52,496 nucleotides of DNA from CAXNKH01 sp049296795 (GCA_049296795.1 JBAQTC010000018.1:1-52496), one strand, 5' to 3'; counted from the stretch's first letter, positions 17,335 to 24,379 are shown. Numbers and translations: made by a program. The notes: generated by a model from the sequence alone, not told the origin.

Positions 17335-17664
17335 ATGAATCGCTACCCAACTGACGCAAACAAACACGCACCCCGGTTCCCTCTCGCCATGGGTCGGTGG
17401 ATCCAGGAGCGTTGCGTGACCGAGCCCAATGCTAAAGCGTTGACGTCGGAACTCTTTGCCGACTGGAAACAGTGGGCCGAATCGAACGGGGAGTTCTGCG
17501 GATCAATGCGTCTATTTAGCAATGCCCTTATCGGGCGGCCGATCGAAAAATGGCGCAATAACGCCGGCGTGCGTGGTTTCAAAGGGGTCGGTCTGAAAGA
17601 AGTCGTGCGAGCGCCTTCCCCGGCTTATCCCTCAGGGAAAACGGAGGTCAAGCGATGTGCCTAA
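17335..17664 (+). CDS. stand-alone copy of the primase-helicase C-terminal domain
   Basis: 109 aa. Residues from AMGRWIQERC to GVRGFKGVGLKE align without gaps to the last ~72 residues of the upstream primase-helicase, with about 50 identities by hand count, including LTSELF.DWKQWAE and IEKWRNNAGVRGF. Most DNA differences fall at third codon positions, which suggests the copy has been kept under protein-level selection. It may compete with or modulate the full protein, or be an old tandem duplication remnant. The N-terminal 18 residues are unique. Confidence 0.75.
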   Translation: MNRYPTDANKHAPRFPLAMGRWIQERCVTEPNAKALTSELFADWKQWAESNGEFCGSMRLFSNALIGRPIEKWRNNAGVRGFKGVGLKEVVRAPSPAYPSGKTEVKRCA

Positions 17665-17751
17665 GCCATTGTTTATTGGGTCGTCTGACGCAGACTGACC
17701 CTACTTGTCGGACAAGGAATGGAAACGCGATGAATGCGCTTTTTTTACGCC

Positions 17752-17871
17752 CAACTGACGCAGACCGACGCTTCCTGACACTTCTCCCGTATCCCTCTCA
17801 CGTGAGGGCGCTACACAGGTTATGGAGAGTTACGACAACAAGCGTCAGGAAGTGTCAGTCTGCGTCAGTTG
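17752..17871. repeat. 32-bp inverted repeat with 56-bp loop
   Basis: Left arm 17752-17783 (starts CAACTGACGCAGACCGACGC) and right arm 17840-17871 are reverse complements apart from three mismatched positions. The loop contains its own palindrome CTCACGTGAG (17797-17806). The related motif CTGACGCAGACTGAC occurs just upstream at 17685-17699, and AACTGACGCA again at 17349-17358. It could be an origin, an operator or a long RNA hairpin ahead of the RuvC-like gene. A short open frame across it is not convincing. Confidence 0.7.
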
Positions 17872-17893
17872 ACCAAAAAAACGGGGGGTTCCA

Positions 17894-18376
17894 ATGACCT
17901 CCGCCACCGTACTCACCCTCGATCTGGGCACCACCACCGGCTGGGCGCTGCGTGCACCGCAGGGACAGATCGCCCACGGCTATGTGAGTTTCAAGTCGCA
18001 GCGGTTTGAGGGCGGCGGGATGCGCTACCTCAGGTTTCGCCGCTGGCTCACTGAACTCAAGGCCACCGTGGCATCCCCACAGGGCATTGGCTGTGTTTAT
18101 TTCGAGGAAGTGAGGCGACACCTTGGCGTCGATGCCGCGCACGTCTTCGGCGGACTACTTGCCACGCTCACCGCCTGGTGTGAGCACCACCAGATCCCGT
18201 ACCAGGGCGTGCCGGTGGGCACGATCAAAAAACACGCCACCGGCAAAGGCAACGCCGGCAAGATTGATGTGATCGCTGCGATGCGTGCCCTGGGCCACGC
18301 AGTGACCGACGACAACGAAGCCGATGCCCTGGCAATTTTGCACTGGGCCATTGAACAACAAGGAGAAAACGAATGA
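17894..18376 (+). CDS. RuvC-like Holliday junction resolvase
   Basis: 160 aa with RNase H-fold features of phage RuvC-like endonucleases: LTLDLGTTTGWAL at residues 7-19 with the first catalytic Asp, VYFEEVRRH near 72 with Glu, and DDNEADALAILHWA near 140 with the last acidic residues. It would resolve branched DNA made during replication or recombination. The next gene's ATG overlaps its stop (ATGA). The 32-bp inverted repeat lies just upstream. Confidence 0.88.
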   Translation: MTSATVLTLDLGTTTGWALRAPQGQIAHGYVSFKSQRFEGGGMRYLRFRRWLTELKATVASPQGIGCVYFEEVRRHLGVDAAHVFGGLLATLTAWCEHHQIPYQGVPVGTIKKHATGKGNAGKIDVIAAMRALGHAVTDDNEADALAILHWAIEQQGENE

Positions 18377-18942
18377 ACAACCCCACACTGATTCCCGTCG
18401 TTCCCACCACGCTCAACGGCCAGACCCTCCAAATGGTCGATGCGCGCTTGTTGCACGAATTTTTGCATTCGCGTCAGGATTATTCGACGTGGATCAAGAG
18501 TCGTATCGCCAAATACGGGTTCGAGCCCGATGTTGACTACTTGCTCCACAAATTTATGGAGCAAGTTCCCCATCAGGGTGGTTGGAGAGCGACGGAGCGA
18601 TTTGACTACTTTCTCACCATCGGCATGGCCAAGGAGCTGGCGATGGTCGAGCGCAGCGCCAAAGGTCGGCAGGCCCGGCGCTACTTCCTGGACTGTGAGC
18701 ATCAGCTGCGGCAGTTACAGCAAAGGATCCCAGTCAACCTGACCAAGCAACCCACGGCCATCAGCCGTGGTCAGCGCCAGGCCATCAACCGCCAGGCCTG
18801 GGCCGATGTTTCTGGCCAAGCCCAGACGGCGTTTCACGCACGACGCGAACAACTGCTGCGCGAATGCATCGAGGCGCCCAAATACCCAATAGCCCGTCCG
18901 CACTGCATTCCTGTGCACCTGGTGCCGTTGTGGGCACGATGA
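18373..18942 (+). CDS. AntA/AntB family antirepressor
   Basis: 189 aa. Residues about 15-110 match the AntA/AntB domain: VDARLLHEFLHSRQDYSTWIKSRI, then YGFEPDVDYLL, followed by FDYFLTIGMAKELAMVER and GRQARRYFLDCE. In other phages this family counteracts lysogenic repressors. No matching CI-type repressor is recognisable in the window, so its target is unknown. The C-terminal half is basic and unlike the KilA-C or ANT domains. Confidence 0.9.
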   Translation: MNNPTLIPVVPTTLNGQTLQMVDARLLHEFLHSRQDYSTWIKSRIAKYGFEPDVDYLLHKFMEQVPHQGGWRATERFDYFLTIGMAKELAMVERSAKGRQARRYFLDCEHQLRQLQQRIPVNLTKQPTAISRGQRQAINRQAWADVSGQAQTAFHARREQLLRECIEAPKYPIARPHCIPVHLVPLWAR

Positions 18943-18952
18943 AAGATTTCCC

Positions 18953-19156
18953 ATGAAAATCCCCCAACACCCCTACCGCTGCGCACTGGCACGACTGATT
19001 CCAGAACCCGTGGACACCGAAGCCGTCAAACGCGAGGGCTGGCGCGAGCAGCACATCTTGGTCGTCTCTGACGTCGACGTCCGGCTGGATTTCATCGAGC
19101 GCCAGCTCATTCGCCGCATTGGCGAGCGCTTGTACGGAGGCCCACGACATGACTGA
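18953..19156 (+). CDS. small unknown phage protein, 67 aa
   Basis: MKIPQHPYRCALARLIPEP start, with an internal VVSDVDVRLDFIERQLIRRIGERLYG segment predicted helical. It overlaps the DUF6362-like gene by 8 bp, which supports translation. No recognised domain. Confidence 0.65.
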   Translation: MKIPQHPYRCALARLIPEPVDTEAVKREGWREQHILVVSDVDVRLDFIERQLIRRIGERLYGGPRHD

Positions 19157-19535
19157 CCCACGCAGCGTCTGGTCTTGCGAGGACGTGGCGATCCGGTTTC
19201 AAGACGCTGTCACCACGGGGCGCCGGCTGCCACCTGTTCGTGTCCAAGGTTACTTCAACGCCTGGCCAACGATCGTGCGCCAGGAGTGGGAGCGGTTCGC
19301 CGACAACGAGCGTGTGATTCGACTCCCGCCAAGTCCGGTTGATGTCGAACGCATGCTCGAGGCCATGGGGTGGGTTCAATGGCTTGAGGTAGAGCAGAGA
19401 CATTTGGTTTGGATGCGGGCCGACAACTACGAGTGGAACGAAATCGGCAGGCGATTCGGGTGCTGCCGAACGACGGCGTGGCGACACTGGAAATCTGCCA
19501 TGGAGGCCGTGGCTGAACAACTCAACGGGGGTTAG
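19149..19535 (+). CDS. DUF6362-like HTH protein
   Basis: 128 aa from ATG 19149. Family-typical segments are AIRFQDAVTTGRRLPPVRVQGYF, then MLEAMGWVQWLEVEQRHLVWMRA and IGRRFGCCRTTAWRHWKSAM, the last being a helix-turn-helix near the C-terminus (about 98-117). DUF6362 proteins are found late in phage early operons and probably bind DNA. Regulation of late genes is plausible by position. Its stop lies inside a GTTAGC/GCTAAC palindrome that precedes the toxin promoter. Confidence 0.85.
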   Translation: MTDPRSVWSCEDVAIRFQDAVTTGRRLPPVRVQGYFNAWPTIVRQEWERFADNERVIRLPPSPVDVERMLEAMGWVQWLEVEQRHLVWMRADNYEWNEIGRRFGCCRTTAWRHWKSAMEAVAEQLNGG

Positions 19536-19579
19536 CGGAGGCTAACGCAGTGGATAACTTTATCAGCAGATGATATACT
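19531..19579 (+). promoter_or_regulatory. promoter/operator of the TumE-TumA module
   Basis: A -35-like TGGATA (19551-19556) and -10 TATACT (19574-19579) are spaced 17 bp. Palindromes cover the region: GTTAGC-GGAG-GCTAAC (19531-19546), GATAA-CT-TTATC (19553-19564) and TATCA-GCAGA-TGATA (19561-19575). The start codon ATG 19585 falls where transcription should begin, suggesting a leaderless mRNA. Confidence 0.5.
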
Positions 19580-19584
19580 TAGAC

Positions 19585-19950
19585 ATGCGTGAAGACCACG
19601 GAATCGCCACCCTCATCGATTTGCATGACCAGATCCTTGACCAGGGCGGTGGTTATTGGATTAAGTTTGAAGCTTGGCGCGTCGATGTGACGCAAAGCAT
19701 CCCACACGGAATTCGGTATTCGTTGACTTTGCATGAGCCCTACGGTAAGCGCATTCTTGGTTACGACAACGCCCATGCGGTGAAGCCACCTAAGAAGTTC
19801 AAGTTTGCAGGGCAGCGATTGGCCTACGACCACAAGCACCGGCACATGAGCGACAGGGGTGTGCCATACGAGTTTCAAGATGCCCAACAGCTGCTGGTGG
19901 ATTTCTTCGCGGAAGCGGACCGCGTGTTACAGGAGGTAAGACAGTCATGA
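19585..19950 (+). CDS. TumE-type toxin (DUF6516)
   Basis: 121 aa from ATG 19585; an upstream ATG at 19570 adds five residues but lies inside the -10 region. Family hallmarks are GGGYWIKFEAWRVD, IPHGIRYSLTLHEPYGKRILGYDNAHA, then FKFAGQRLAYDHKHRH and VPYEFQDAQQLLVDFF. It is the toxin half of a TumE/TumA-type pair by family and gene order. The 4-bp ATGA overlap with the next gene is typical of toxin-antitoxin operons. The cellular target is not known to me. Confidence 0.88.
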   Translation: MREDHGIATLIDLHDQILDQGGGYWIKFEAWRVDVTQSIPHGIRYSLTLHEPYGKRILGYDNAHAVKPPKKFKFAGQRLAYDHKHRHMSDRGVPYEFQDAQQLLVDFFAEADRVLQEVRQS

Positions 19951-20294
19951 AAGCGATCGTCATCGGCATCATGCCGCAGGCCAGTATTCGTGAGCGGGTG
20001 CTGTCCATTGCCCGTGGGGAGTACAAACCCAAACCATCTGATCCCAAAATCTGGTTCACGTCAATGCGATCATTGGCCGAAGTATTGAGTGATGAGAATC
20101 GCGGATTATTGAAGGTCATTCAAGAGGATAAGCCGCAATCCATTTCCTCGCTGGCCGAGTTGACAGGTCGCAAGACGAGCAATTTGTCGCGCACGCTCAA
20201 GACAATGTCCAACTATGGTTTAGTCGAAATGAAGCGCGAGAAAAATCATGTTCGTCCGGTGGCCATGGCCACTGAATTCAGGATCATGGCGTGA
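19947..20294 (+). CDS. TumA-type antitoxin (HVO_A0114-like HTH)
   Basis: 115 aa. A winged HTH spans about residues 55-105: NRGLLKVIQEDKPQSISSLAELTGRKTSNLSRTLKTMSNYGLVEMKRE, written here as one MarR-like unit. The N-terminal 45 residues probably bind the toxin. It would neutralise the TumE-type toxin and repress the palindromic promoter upstream of it. Confidence 0.88.
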   Translation: MKAIVIGIMPQASIRERVLSIARGEYKPKPSDPKIWFTSMRSLAEVLSDENRGLLKVIQEDKPQSISSLAELTGRKTSNLSRTLKTMSNYGLVEMKREKNHVRPVAMATEFRIMA

Positions 20295-20747
20295 CGCCTG
20301 CCAGTCAGCACAATCGACTCTGATGCATACTGACTAGTCGACTTACGCTTTGACCGTCCGGTTTGGCCGGATGCTCTTGGGGCGACAGGCCGCTTTCGGG
20401 TGGCTTTGTCACTTTTGGAGATTGATATTGCGAACTGTGGTGAACGCGACGAGGATCCCACTGCGCAACGCATAAGCCGCCCACCTGGTAGACGATTTGT
20501 GACTAGCACTGTTGGAGCGTCAGGTGATTGGGCGCAATTTGGCGCGAATGCAAGGCTCTATTGCTTGTCTTGCGTGCAAGCGCGGCGAAAACGCCCTTTG
20601 GGGCGTGCAACATCTGGGACGTTTTAGGCGTATATTTCAGCTATTCTTTGGACAGACTTGTGACCGATACAGGCCACGTCTTTCAACCCTCATTTAACGA
20701 ACCCGCCCGGTGGCAACGCCCGGTGGGTTTTTTCATTTCTGATCCCA
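20295..20747. other. intergenic region before the methyltransferase gene
   Basis: 453 bp between the antitoxin and the ParB-methyltransferase. No open frame here looks like a gene. Apart from the hairpin at 20699-20736, nothing specific was recognised. It probably contains the early/late boundary and a promoter, but none could be picked with confidence. Confidence 0.4.
20699..20736 (+). terminator. terminator-like hairpin
   Basis: AACCCGCCCGG and CCCGGTGGGTT form a GC-rich imperfect stem around TGGCAACG, followed by TTTTTTCATTT. It lies 12 bp before the methyltransferase ATG, so it may end the early transcript or attenuate the next gene. Confidence 0.55.
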
Positions 20748-22760
20748 ATGACACCACTGCACATCGAATACCGCCCGGTCGAATCCTTGATCCCTTACAT
20801 CCGCAACGCCAAGCAACACTCCGAGGCGCAAGTGGCCCAGATCGCCGCCAGCATCCGCGAGTTTGGCTGGGGTGCACCGGTGATCGTGGACGGCAAGAGC
20901 AACATTGTTTCTGGGCATGGGCGTGTACTCGCCGCCAGAAAACTCGGACTGACCGAAGTCCCCGTGGTGGCGATGGAGCATCTGAGTGACATCCAGCGCA
21001 AAGCCCTGATCCTGGCCGACAACAAGATCGGTGAGAACGCCTCCTGGGAGGATGAGTTGCTTGGACTGGAGTTGGCCGAGTTAAAAGACGCTGGCTTCGA
21101 TCTCGGGTTGACGGGTTTCACCGAAGACGAGTGGGAAAAACTGCTCGTTGGCGATGAAGACCAGGAGGGTCTGACCGATGAGGATGCCATCCCCGAGGTC
21201 ACCGAGAAACCGATCTCGAAACCCGGTGACATCTGGCTGCTCGGTGAGCACAAACTGCTGTGTGGCGACGCCACCAAGGCCGAGGATTACAAGCTGTTGT
21301 TGGGCGATGAACTGGTAGACATGACTGCCACCGACCCTCCGTATTCAGTCAACTACTCAAACAGCGCCAAAGACAAAATGCGCGGCAAGAACCGTCCCAT
21401 CCTTAACGACAACCTGGGCAGCGAGTTTGAACCCTTCTTGCTCGCGACCTGCAAAAACATCTTAAGCGTGACCAAGGGCGCGGTGTACATCGCCATGAGT
21501 TCCTCAGAGCTTGACACCTTGCAATCGGCATTTCGAAGTGCCGGGGGCAAATGGTCGACATTTATCATCTGGGCGAAGAACACTTTCACCCTTGGTCGCG
21601 CTGACTACCAACGCCAGTACGAGCCCATCCTCTACGGCTGGAAAGACGGCGGGGACCACTTTTGGTGCGGCGCACGCGACCAGGGCGATGTGTGGCAGAT
21701 CAAGAAACCGCACAAGAACGATCTGCATCCTTGCTTATGCCCGGGATCGCAAGTGTTGACGGATAAAGGCTGGCAAGCCATTGAATCGTTGGTCAATGGC
21801 AATCTTGTGCTGGCGGCAGACGGTGTATTTCGTCCCGTCAAATTTGTTTCCTCGCATTTCATTGAAAAACCAGTTTTGCGGATTGCAGTTTCAGATGCTG
21901 AGATTGCCGTCGACGCCACTGGCAACCACCCATTTTTAGCGCTACGCGAAGGCGCACTGGTGTGGCTTGAGGCTTCTCAAATCGTTGTTGGGGATGAGAT
22001 CGCCTCGGCTCTACTGGAGGATTCAATATGCCAACCGCCAAAGGTTACATCAGAAAGTGGTACGGAAATCGGCAGCGAATGGAACACGATGTCGTCTGGG
22101 AGCGAAGCTTCGGCGCCGTCCCTGATGGACACTGCATCCATCACATCGACCAAGATAAGAAAAACAATCACATTTCAAACCTCCAACTTGTCACCCACAC
22201 TGAGCACAAGCGGATTCACTCCGGTTGTGAGCTCCGAGATGGTGTTTGGTGCAAGCCCTGCGGTGTTTGTGGATGCGTTAAACCAGTCACCGACAAGCAT
22301 TGGTATTTCAGCGCTCAAGGATGGCCCTACGGATGGGGCTGCCGACCTTGCCACGCCCAAAAAGTCATACAGCTTCGTTCTGCGAAGCGTAAGAAGCATC
22401 GAGACAATAAACTACTCGGGGCCGGTGTGGAACCTGTCAATCGAGGGCAGCCCAACGTTTGAAACGCGCATCGGCATGTCACATAACACCATGAAGCCCG
22501 TGGAATTGATGGAGCGTGCGGTGCGCAACAGCAGCAAGACTCGCGACCTCGTGCTCGATCCGTTTGGCGGCTCCGGCACAACCTTGATCGCTTGTGAAAA
22601 ATCAGGCCGGCGGGCCCGGCTCATTGAGCTTGACCCCAAATACGTCGACACCATTGTTAAACGCTGGCAGGACTGGACCGGCAAGCAGGCCACGCGCCTG
22701 GCCGACGGGGTTGACTTCAATGCGCTGCAACAAGAAATAGCGCCTGCGGAGTTGCAGTAA
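20748..22760 (+). CDS. ParB-N / DNA methyltransferase with intein
   Basis: A 670-aa precursor. Residues 1-110 are a ParB/sulfiredoxin-like N-domain (NIVSGHGRVLAARKLGL, ALILADNKIGENASW). The methyltransferase part has DPPY (motif IV, near 197), then after the intein TMKPVELMERAV and VLDPFGGSGTTLIACEKSGR (motif I). This order is typical of beta-class amino-methyltransferases (N6-adenine or N4-cytosine). The intein (residues 329-580) splits the conserved HP-TMKP motif. Removing it leaves 418 aa, a normal length. The likely role is methylation of phage DNA against host restriction. Confidence 0.92.
   Translation: MTPLHIEYRPVESLIPYIRNAKQHSEAQVAQIAASIREFGWGAPVIVDGKSNIVSGHGRVLAARKLGLTEVPVVAMEHLSDIQRKALILADNKIGENASWEDELLGLELAELKDAGFDLGLTGFTEDEWEKLLVGDEDQEGLTDEDAIPEVTEKPISKPGDIWLLGEHKLLCGDATKAEDYKLLLGDELVDMTATDPPYSVNYSNSAKDKMRGKNRPILNDNLGSEFEPFLLATCKNILSVTKGAVYIAMSSSELDTLQSAFRSAGGKWSTFIIWAKNTFTLGRADYQRQYEPILYGWKDGGDHFWCGARDQGDVWQIKKPHKNDLHPCLCPGSQVLTDKGWQAIESLVNGNLVLAADGVFRPVKFVSSHFIEKPVLRIAVSDAEIAVDATGNHPFLALREGALVWLEASQIVVGDEIASALLEDSICQPPKVTSESGTEIGSEWNTMSSGSEASAPSLMDTASITSTKIRKTITFQTSNLSPTLSTSGFTPVVSSEMVFGASPAVFVDALNQSPTSIGISALKDGPTDGAADLATPKKSYSFVLRSVRSIETINYSGPVWNLSIEGSPTFETRIGMSHNTMKPVELMERAVRNSSKTRDLVLDPFGGSGTTLIACEKSGRRARLIELDPKYVDTIVKRWQDWTGKQATRLADGVDFNALQQEIAPAELQ
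21732..22487 (+). other. intein in the methyltransferase (252 aa)
   Basis: It starts at Cys329 (HP-CLCPGSQVLTDKGW, block A). Block B is TGNH (391-394), blocks F/G are VWNLSIEGSPTF ... GMSHN, and the penultimate His and terminal Asn580 are followed by Thr581 as +1 nucleophile. Splicing would rejoin HP to TMKPVEL. It is about 100 residues longer than a mini-intein. The extra central part is Ser/Thr-rich low-complexity sequence with no endonuclease motif in this frame; the same DNA encodes an HNH protein in another frame. Confidence 0.9.
22028..22462 (+). CDS. HNH endonuclease nested out of frame inside the intein
   Basis: 144 aa, read in the +2 frame relative to the methyltransferase-intein gene that entirely contains it. 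It has its own GGAGG (22016-22020) 7 bp before ATG 22028. The HNH core is HHIDQDKKNNHISNLQLV (HH at 38-39, Asn51) with THTEHKRIH after it, the usual phage HNH homing-endonuclease pattern. A Cys-rich zinc finger follows (CKPCGVCGC ... CRPCH, about 75-108) and then a basic tail. It probably cleaves intein-less alleles to drive homing. The last ~25 residues overlap the DNA for intein blocks F/G and are probably not conserved. Confidence 0.85.
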   Translation: MPTAKGYIRKWYGNRQRMEHDVVWERSFGAVPDGHCIHHIDQDKKNNHISNLQLVTHTEHKRIHSGCELRDGVWCKPCGVCGCVKPVTDKHWYFSAQGWPYGWGCRPCHAQKVIQLRSAKRKKHRDNKLLGAGVEPVNRGQPNV

Positions 22761-22772
22761 AGCTACGCCATA

Positions 22773-22835
22773 AAAAAGATGCAGGAATCGCTTGGCTTCC
22801 TGTTCGATCAGAGCGTCAATGGGGTCATCGCAACC
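22773..22835 (+). repeat. 63-bp repeat, copy 1 (encodes the LGFLFDQ peptide)
   Basis: It matches 23072-23134 without gaps. The shared part begins AAAAAGATGCA and encodes M-x-x-x-LGFLFDQ-x-VNGV-x-AT. In this copy the frame stays open into the following gene. Confidence 0.7.
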
Positions 22836-23060
22836 ACAACTGAGACGGACCCCGACATGAATGACAACCACATCGAATGCGCCAGACAGATGGTGACATC
22901 TCTGCGCAGCCAGTCCAAGGCGCAGGTCTTCAAGCAGTGGCAGCAAACCTGCCTGGGACGGGTGCACAACGCCAAGGTGCAAGAGCAACGCAAGGCCTGG
23001 ATGATTTATGACATCGTGCGCGCGAAGTTGGGGCAACCGGTGGCAGACCAGATGGCCTGA
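22779..23060 (+). CDS. small unknown protein with N-terminal LGFLFDQ peptide
   Basis: 93 aa from ATG 22779, or 67 aa from ATG 22857 (MNDNHIECARQM). The N-terminal 20 residues (MQESLGFLFDQSVNGVIATT) repeat a peptide found again upstream of the next gene, so the long start may be real. The rest is helical, with QMVTSLRSQSKAQVFKQW and KAWMIYDIVRAKLGQP. No domain recognised. The pair with the following gene looks like a small accessory unit after the methyltransferase. Confidence 0.6.
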   Translation: MQESLGFLFDQSVNGVIATTTETDPDMNDNHIECARQMVTSLRSQSKAQVFKQWQQTCLGRVHNAKVQEQRKAWMIYDIVRAKLGQPVADQMA

Positions 23061-23077
23061 TCCCGATGTTCAAAAAG

Positions 23078-23158
23078 ATGCATCTTCAGCTTGGCTTCCT
23101 GTTCGATCAGCGCGTGAATGGGGTTGTCGCAACCCACCCTGAAAAAACAACCTCATGA
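23078..23158 (+). CDS. 26-aa leader peptide, copy 2 of the LGFLFDQ peptide
   Basis: It reads MHLQLGFLFDQRVNGVVATH followed by PEKTTS and a stop. The stop overlaps the ATG of the next gene (ATGA), so it could couple translation. The peptide resembles the N-terminus of the preceding small gene, with synonymous and non-synonymous differences. It is too short for routine annotation. Confidence 0.45.
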   Translation: MHLQLGFLFDQRVNGVVATHPEKTTS

Positions 23159-23412
23159 AAACCGCACACGAATTTATCGCCGACTCTGCCCGCCAAAACG
23201 CACGCGAATCGCTGGTCAATGCGCGCAACACCCTGGAGCGTGCGTTGCAGGAAATGGACAGCTACATCGCAAGGTTCGATGCCGCCGACACGGATCGCGA
23301 TCGCGCCAAAGTCGTCAACTGGAGCATCAACCACCTGGTGGCCAACATCCAACCCAACCTGCGCATCGACCTGCTGGCCGATCGCCAGAGCGAGCTGGCC
23401 AAACTGAATTGA
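23155..23412 (+). CDS. small helical unknown protein, 85 aa
   Basis: MKTAHEFIADSARQNARESL start, almost entirely predicted helix (ARNTLERALQEMDSYIARFD, RAKVVNWSINHLVANIQ). The start overlaps the stop of the 26-aa peptide. No domain recognised. It could be a small regulator or structural accessory. Confidence 0.65.
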   Translation: MKTAHEFIADSARQNARESLVNARNTLERALQEMDSYIARFDAADTDRDRAKVVNWSINHLVANIQPNLRIDLLADRQSELAKLN

Positions 23413-23443
23413 AGGGTCGGGCTTGGGTTGACGCCCACCCCGC

Positions 23444-23803
23444 TTAGCCTAAACGACCAACAAATCGACCGTAATCCGATCCAGACGGGTCAACGTAGAG
23501 GTAAGGACGGCCCGGTGCGTGAATCTCCACGCACAGCCTGCCTTGACCTGCGTACCCGCCTTTGCCTTGCAGCCAATCGCGGGAGGTGAAGAAATTGTGG
23601 CTAAAACTGTCAAATTCCTCGGGCGTCATGGTGCGCGTCTCGGTCACGTAGACCACGTAGTCACCACTGGCGCACATATCGGTGATGTCGATGGGTTTTC
23701 TGGCAAAGGGCAGGCGCACGCTCAACTCTTCAACGTCGATGGTCGCGCCATCGAATTGCAAGGTGCGCGGTGTGCGCGCGATGGTGATGGTCATGGTTTT
23801 CAT
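23444..23803 (-). CDS. unknown phage protein, minus-strand operon
   Basis: 119 aa. It begins MKTMTITIARTPRTLQFDGA and contains WLQGKGGYAGQGRLCVEIHAPGR and YLYVDPSGSDYGRFVGRLG, split here as beta-rich segments. It is the last of three minus-strand genes inside an otherwise rightward region. No family recognised. Only 18 bp separates it from the DUF3489 gene. Confidence 0.72.
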   Translation of the reverse strand: MKTMTITIARTPRTLQFDGATIDVEELSVRLPFARKPIDITDMCASGDYVVYVTETRTMTPEEFDSFSHNFFTSRDWLQGKGGYAGQGRLCVEIHAPGRPYLYVDPSGSDYGRFVGRLG

Positions 23804-23821
23804 GGTGTGCCTTTCGATGGG

Positions 23822-24379
23822 TTAAACGGCAACGCGGTAAATGCGCTCGCTACCAGCGTCTTTGGTGGATGTGATGGCGAGTCCGAGTTTCTTTTTGAAG
23901 GCACCTGCAAATGTGCCCCTGACCGTGTGGCTTTGCCATTGAGTGACTTCGCAGATTTGCGTGATGGTCGCGCCCTCGGCTCGTTTGAGCATCGCGATCA
24001 CTTGCGCCTGTTTGCTGTTCTCGCGGGTGCGGGGCGTGATGGTTTGGGAGAGATTGGGGACTTGTCCCCGTTGTCTGTCTTGGCTTGTACGTGGATTGGT
24101 GGCCGTAGTGGCCTGAATGACTTCATCGATGGCTTGGCTGCTGACGGCTGACTTGCGCGGTACACCCAGGGCTTCGTAGCCCTCGGCGGCGACGAACCAG
24201 TCCGATCCGCTGGGGGTGATCAAAGCCCGTTTCAAAAGGCTGTCGATTACCTTCTGGCGTGCGCCACCCTTGATGTGATCGGGGAACCAGTTGATCTTGC
24301 CCTCGGTGTGCTGATGGGCGTAGGCCAGGATGGCGTGTTGGGCGGGTGTGAGTTGGATGGTCATCTTGCGGTTCATCAC
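23822..24379 (-). CDS. DUF3489 domain protein
   Basis: 185 aa. The C-terminal DUF3489 domain is clear (about 118-183): RENSKQAQVIAMLKRAEGAT, then ITQICEVTQWQSHTVRGTFAGAFKKKLGL. It looks like a winged helix and is often found in phages and genomes as a probable DNA-binding module. The N-terminal half (PAQHAILAYAHQHTEGKINWFPDHIKG) may be a second HTH. It overlaps the upstream minus-strand gene by 4 bp. A regulatory role is likely but unproven. Confidence 0.9.
   Translation of the reverse strand: MMNRKMTIQLTPAQHAILAYAHQHTEGKINWFPDHIKGGARQKVIDSLLKRALITPSGSDWFVAAEGYEALGVPRKSAVSSQAIDEVIQATTATNPRTSQDRQRGQVPNLSQTITPRTRENSKQAQVIAMLKRAEGATITQICEVTQWQSHTVRGTFAGAFKKKLGLAITSTKDAGSERIYRVAV

Noticed and set aside
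17655..17897. 80-codon frame across the 32-bp inverted repeat
   Set aside because: It runs through both repeat arms and lacks a recognisable domain; the inverted repeat explains the sequence better.
20246..20989. Open frames in the 450-bp gap before the methyltransferase
   Set aside because: Compositions look non-coding, frames overlap on both strands, and none has a ribosome site plus a plausible product.
22028..22462. HNH frame as a sequencing frameshift within one intein endonuclease
   Set aside because: Both frames stay open over the whole span, the HNH frame has its own GGAGG and ATG, and the splicing frame resumes without interruption; one indel error would break the main frame.
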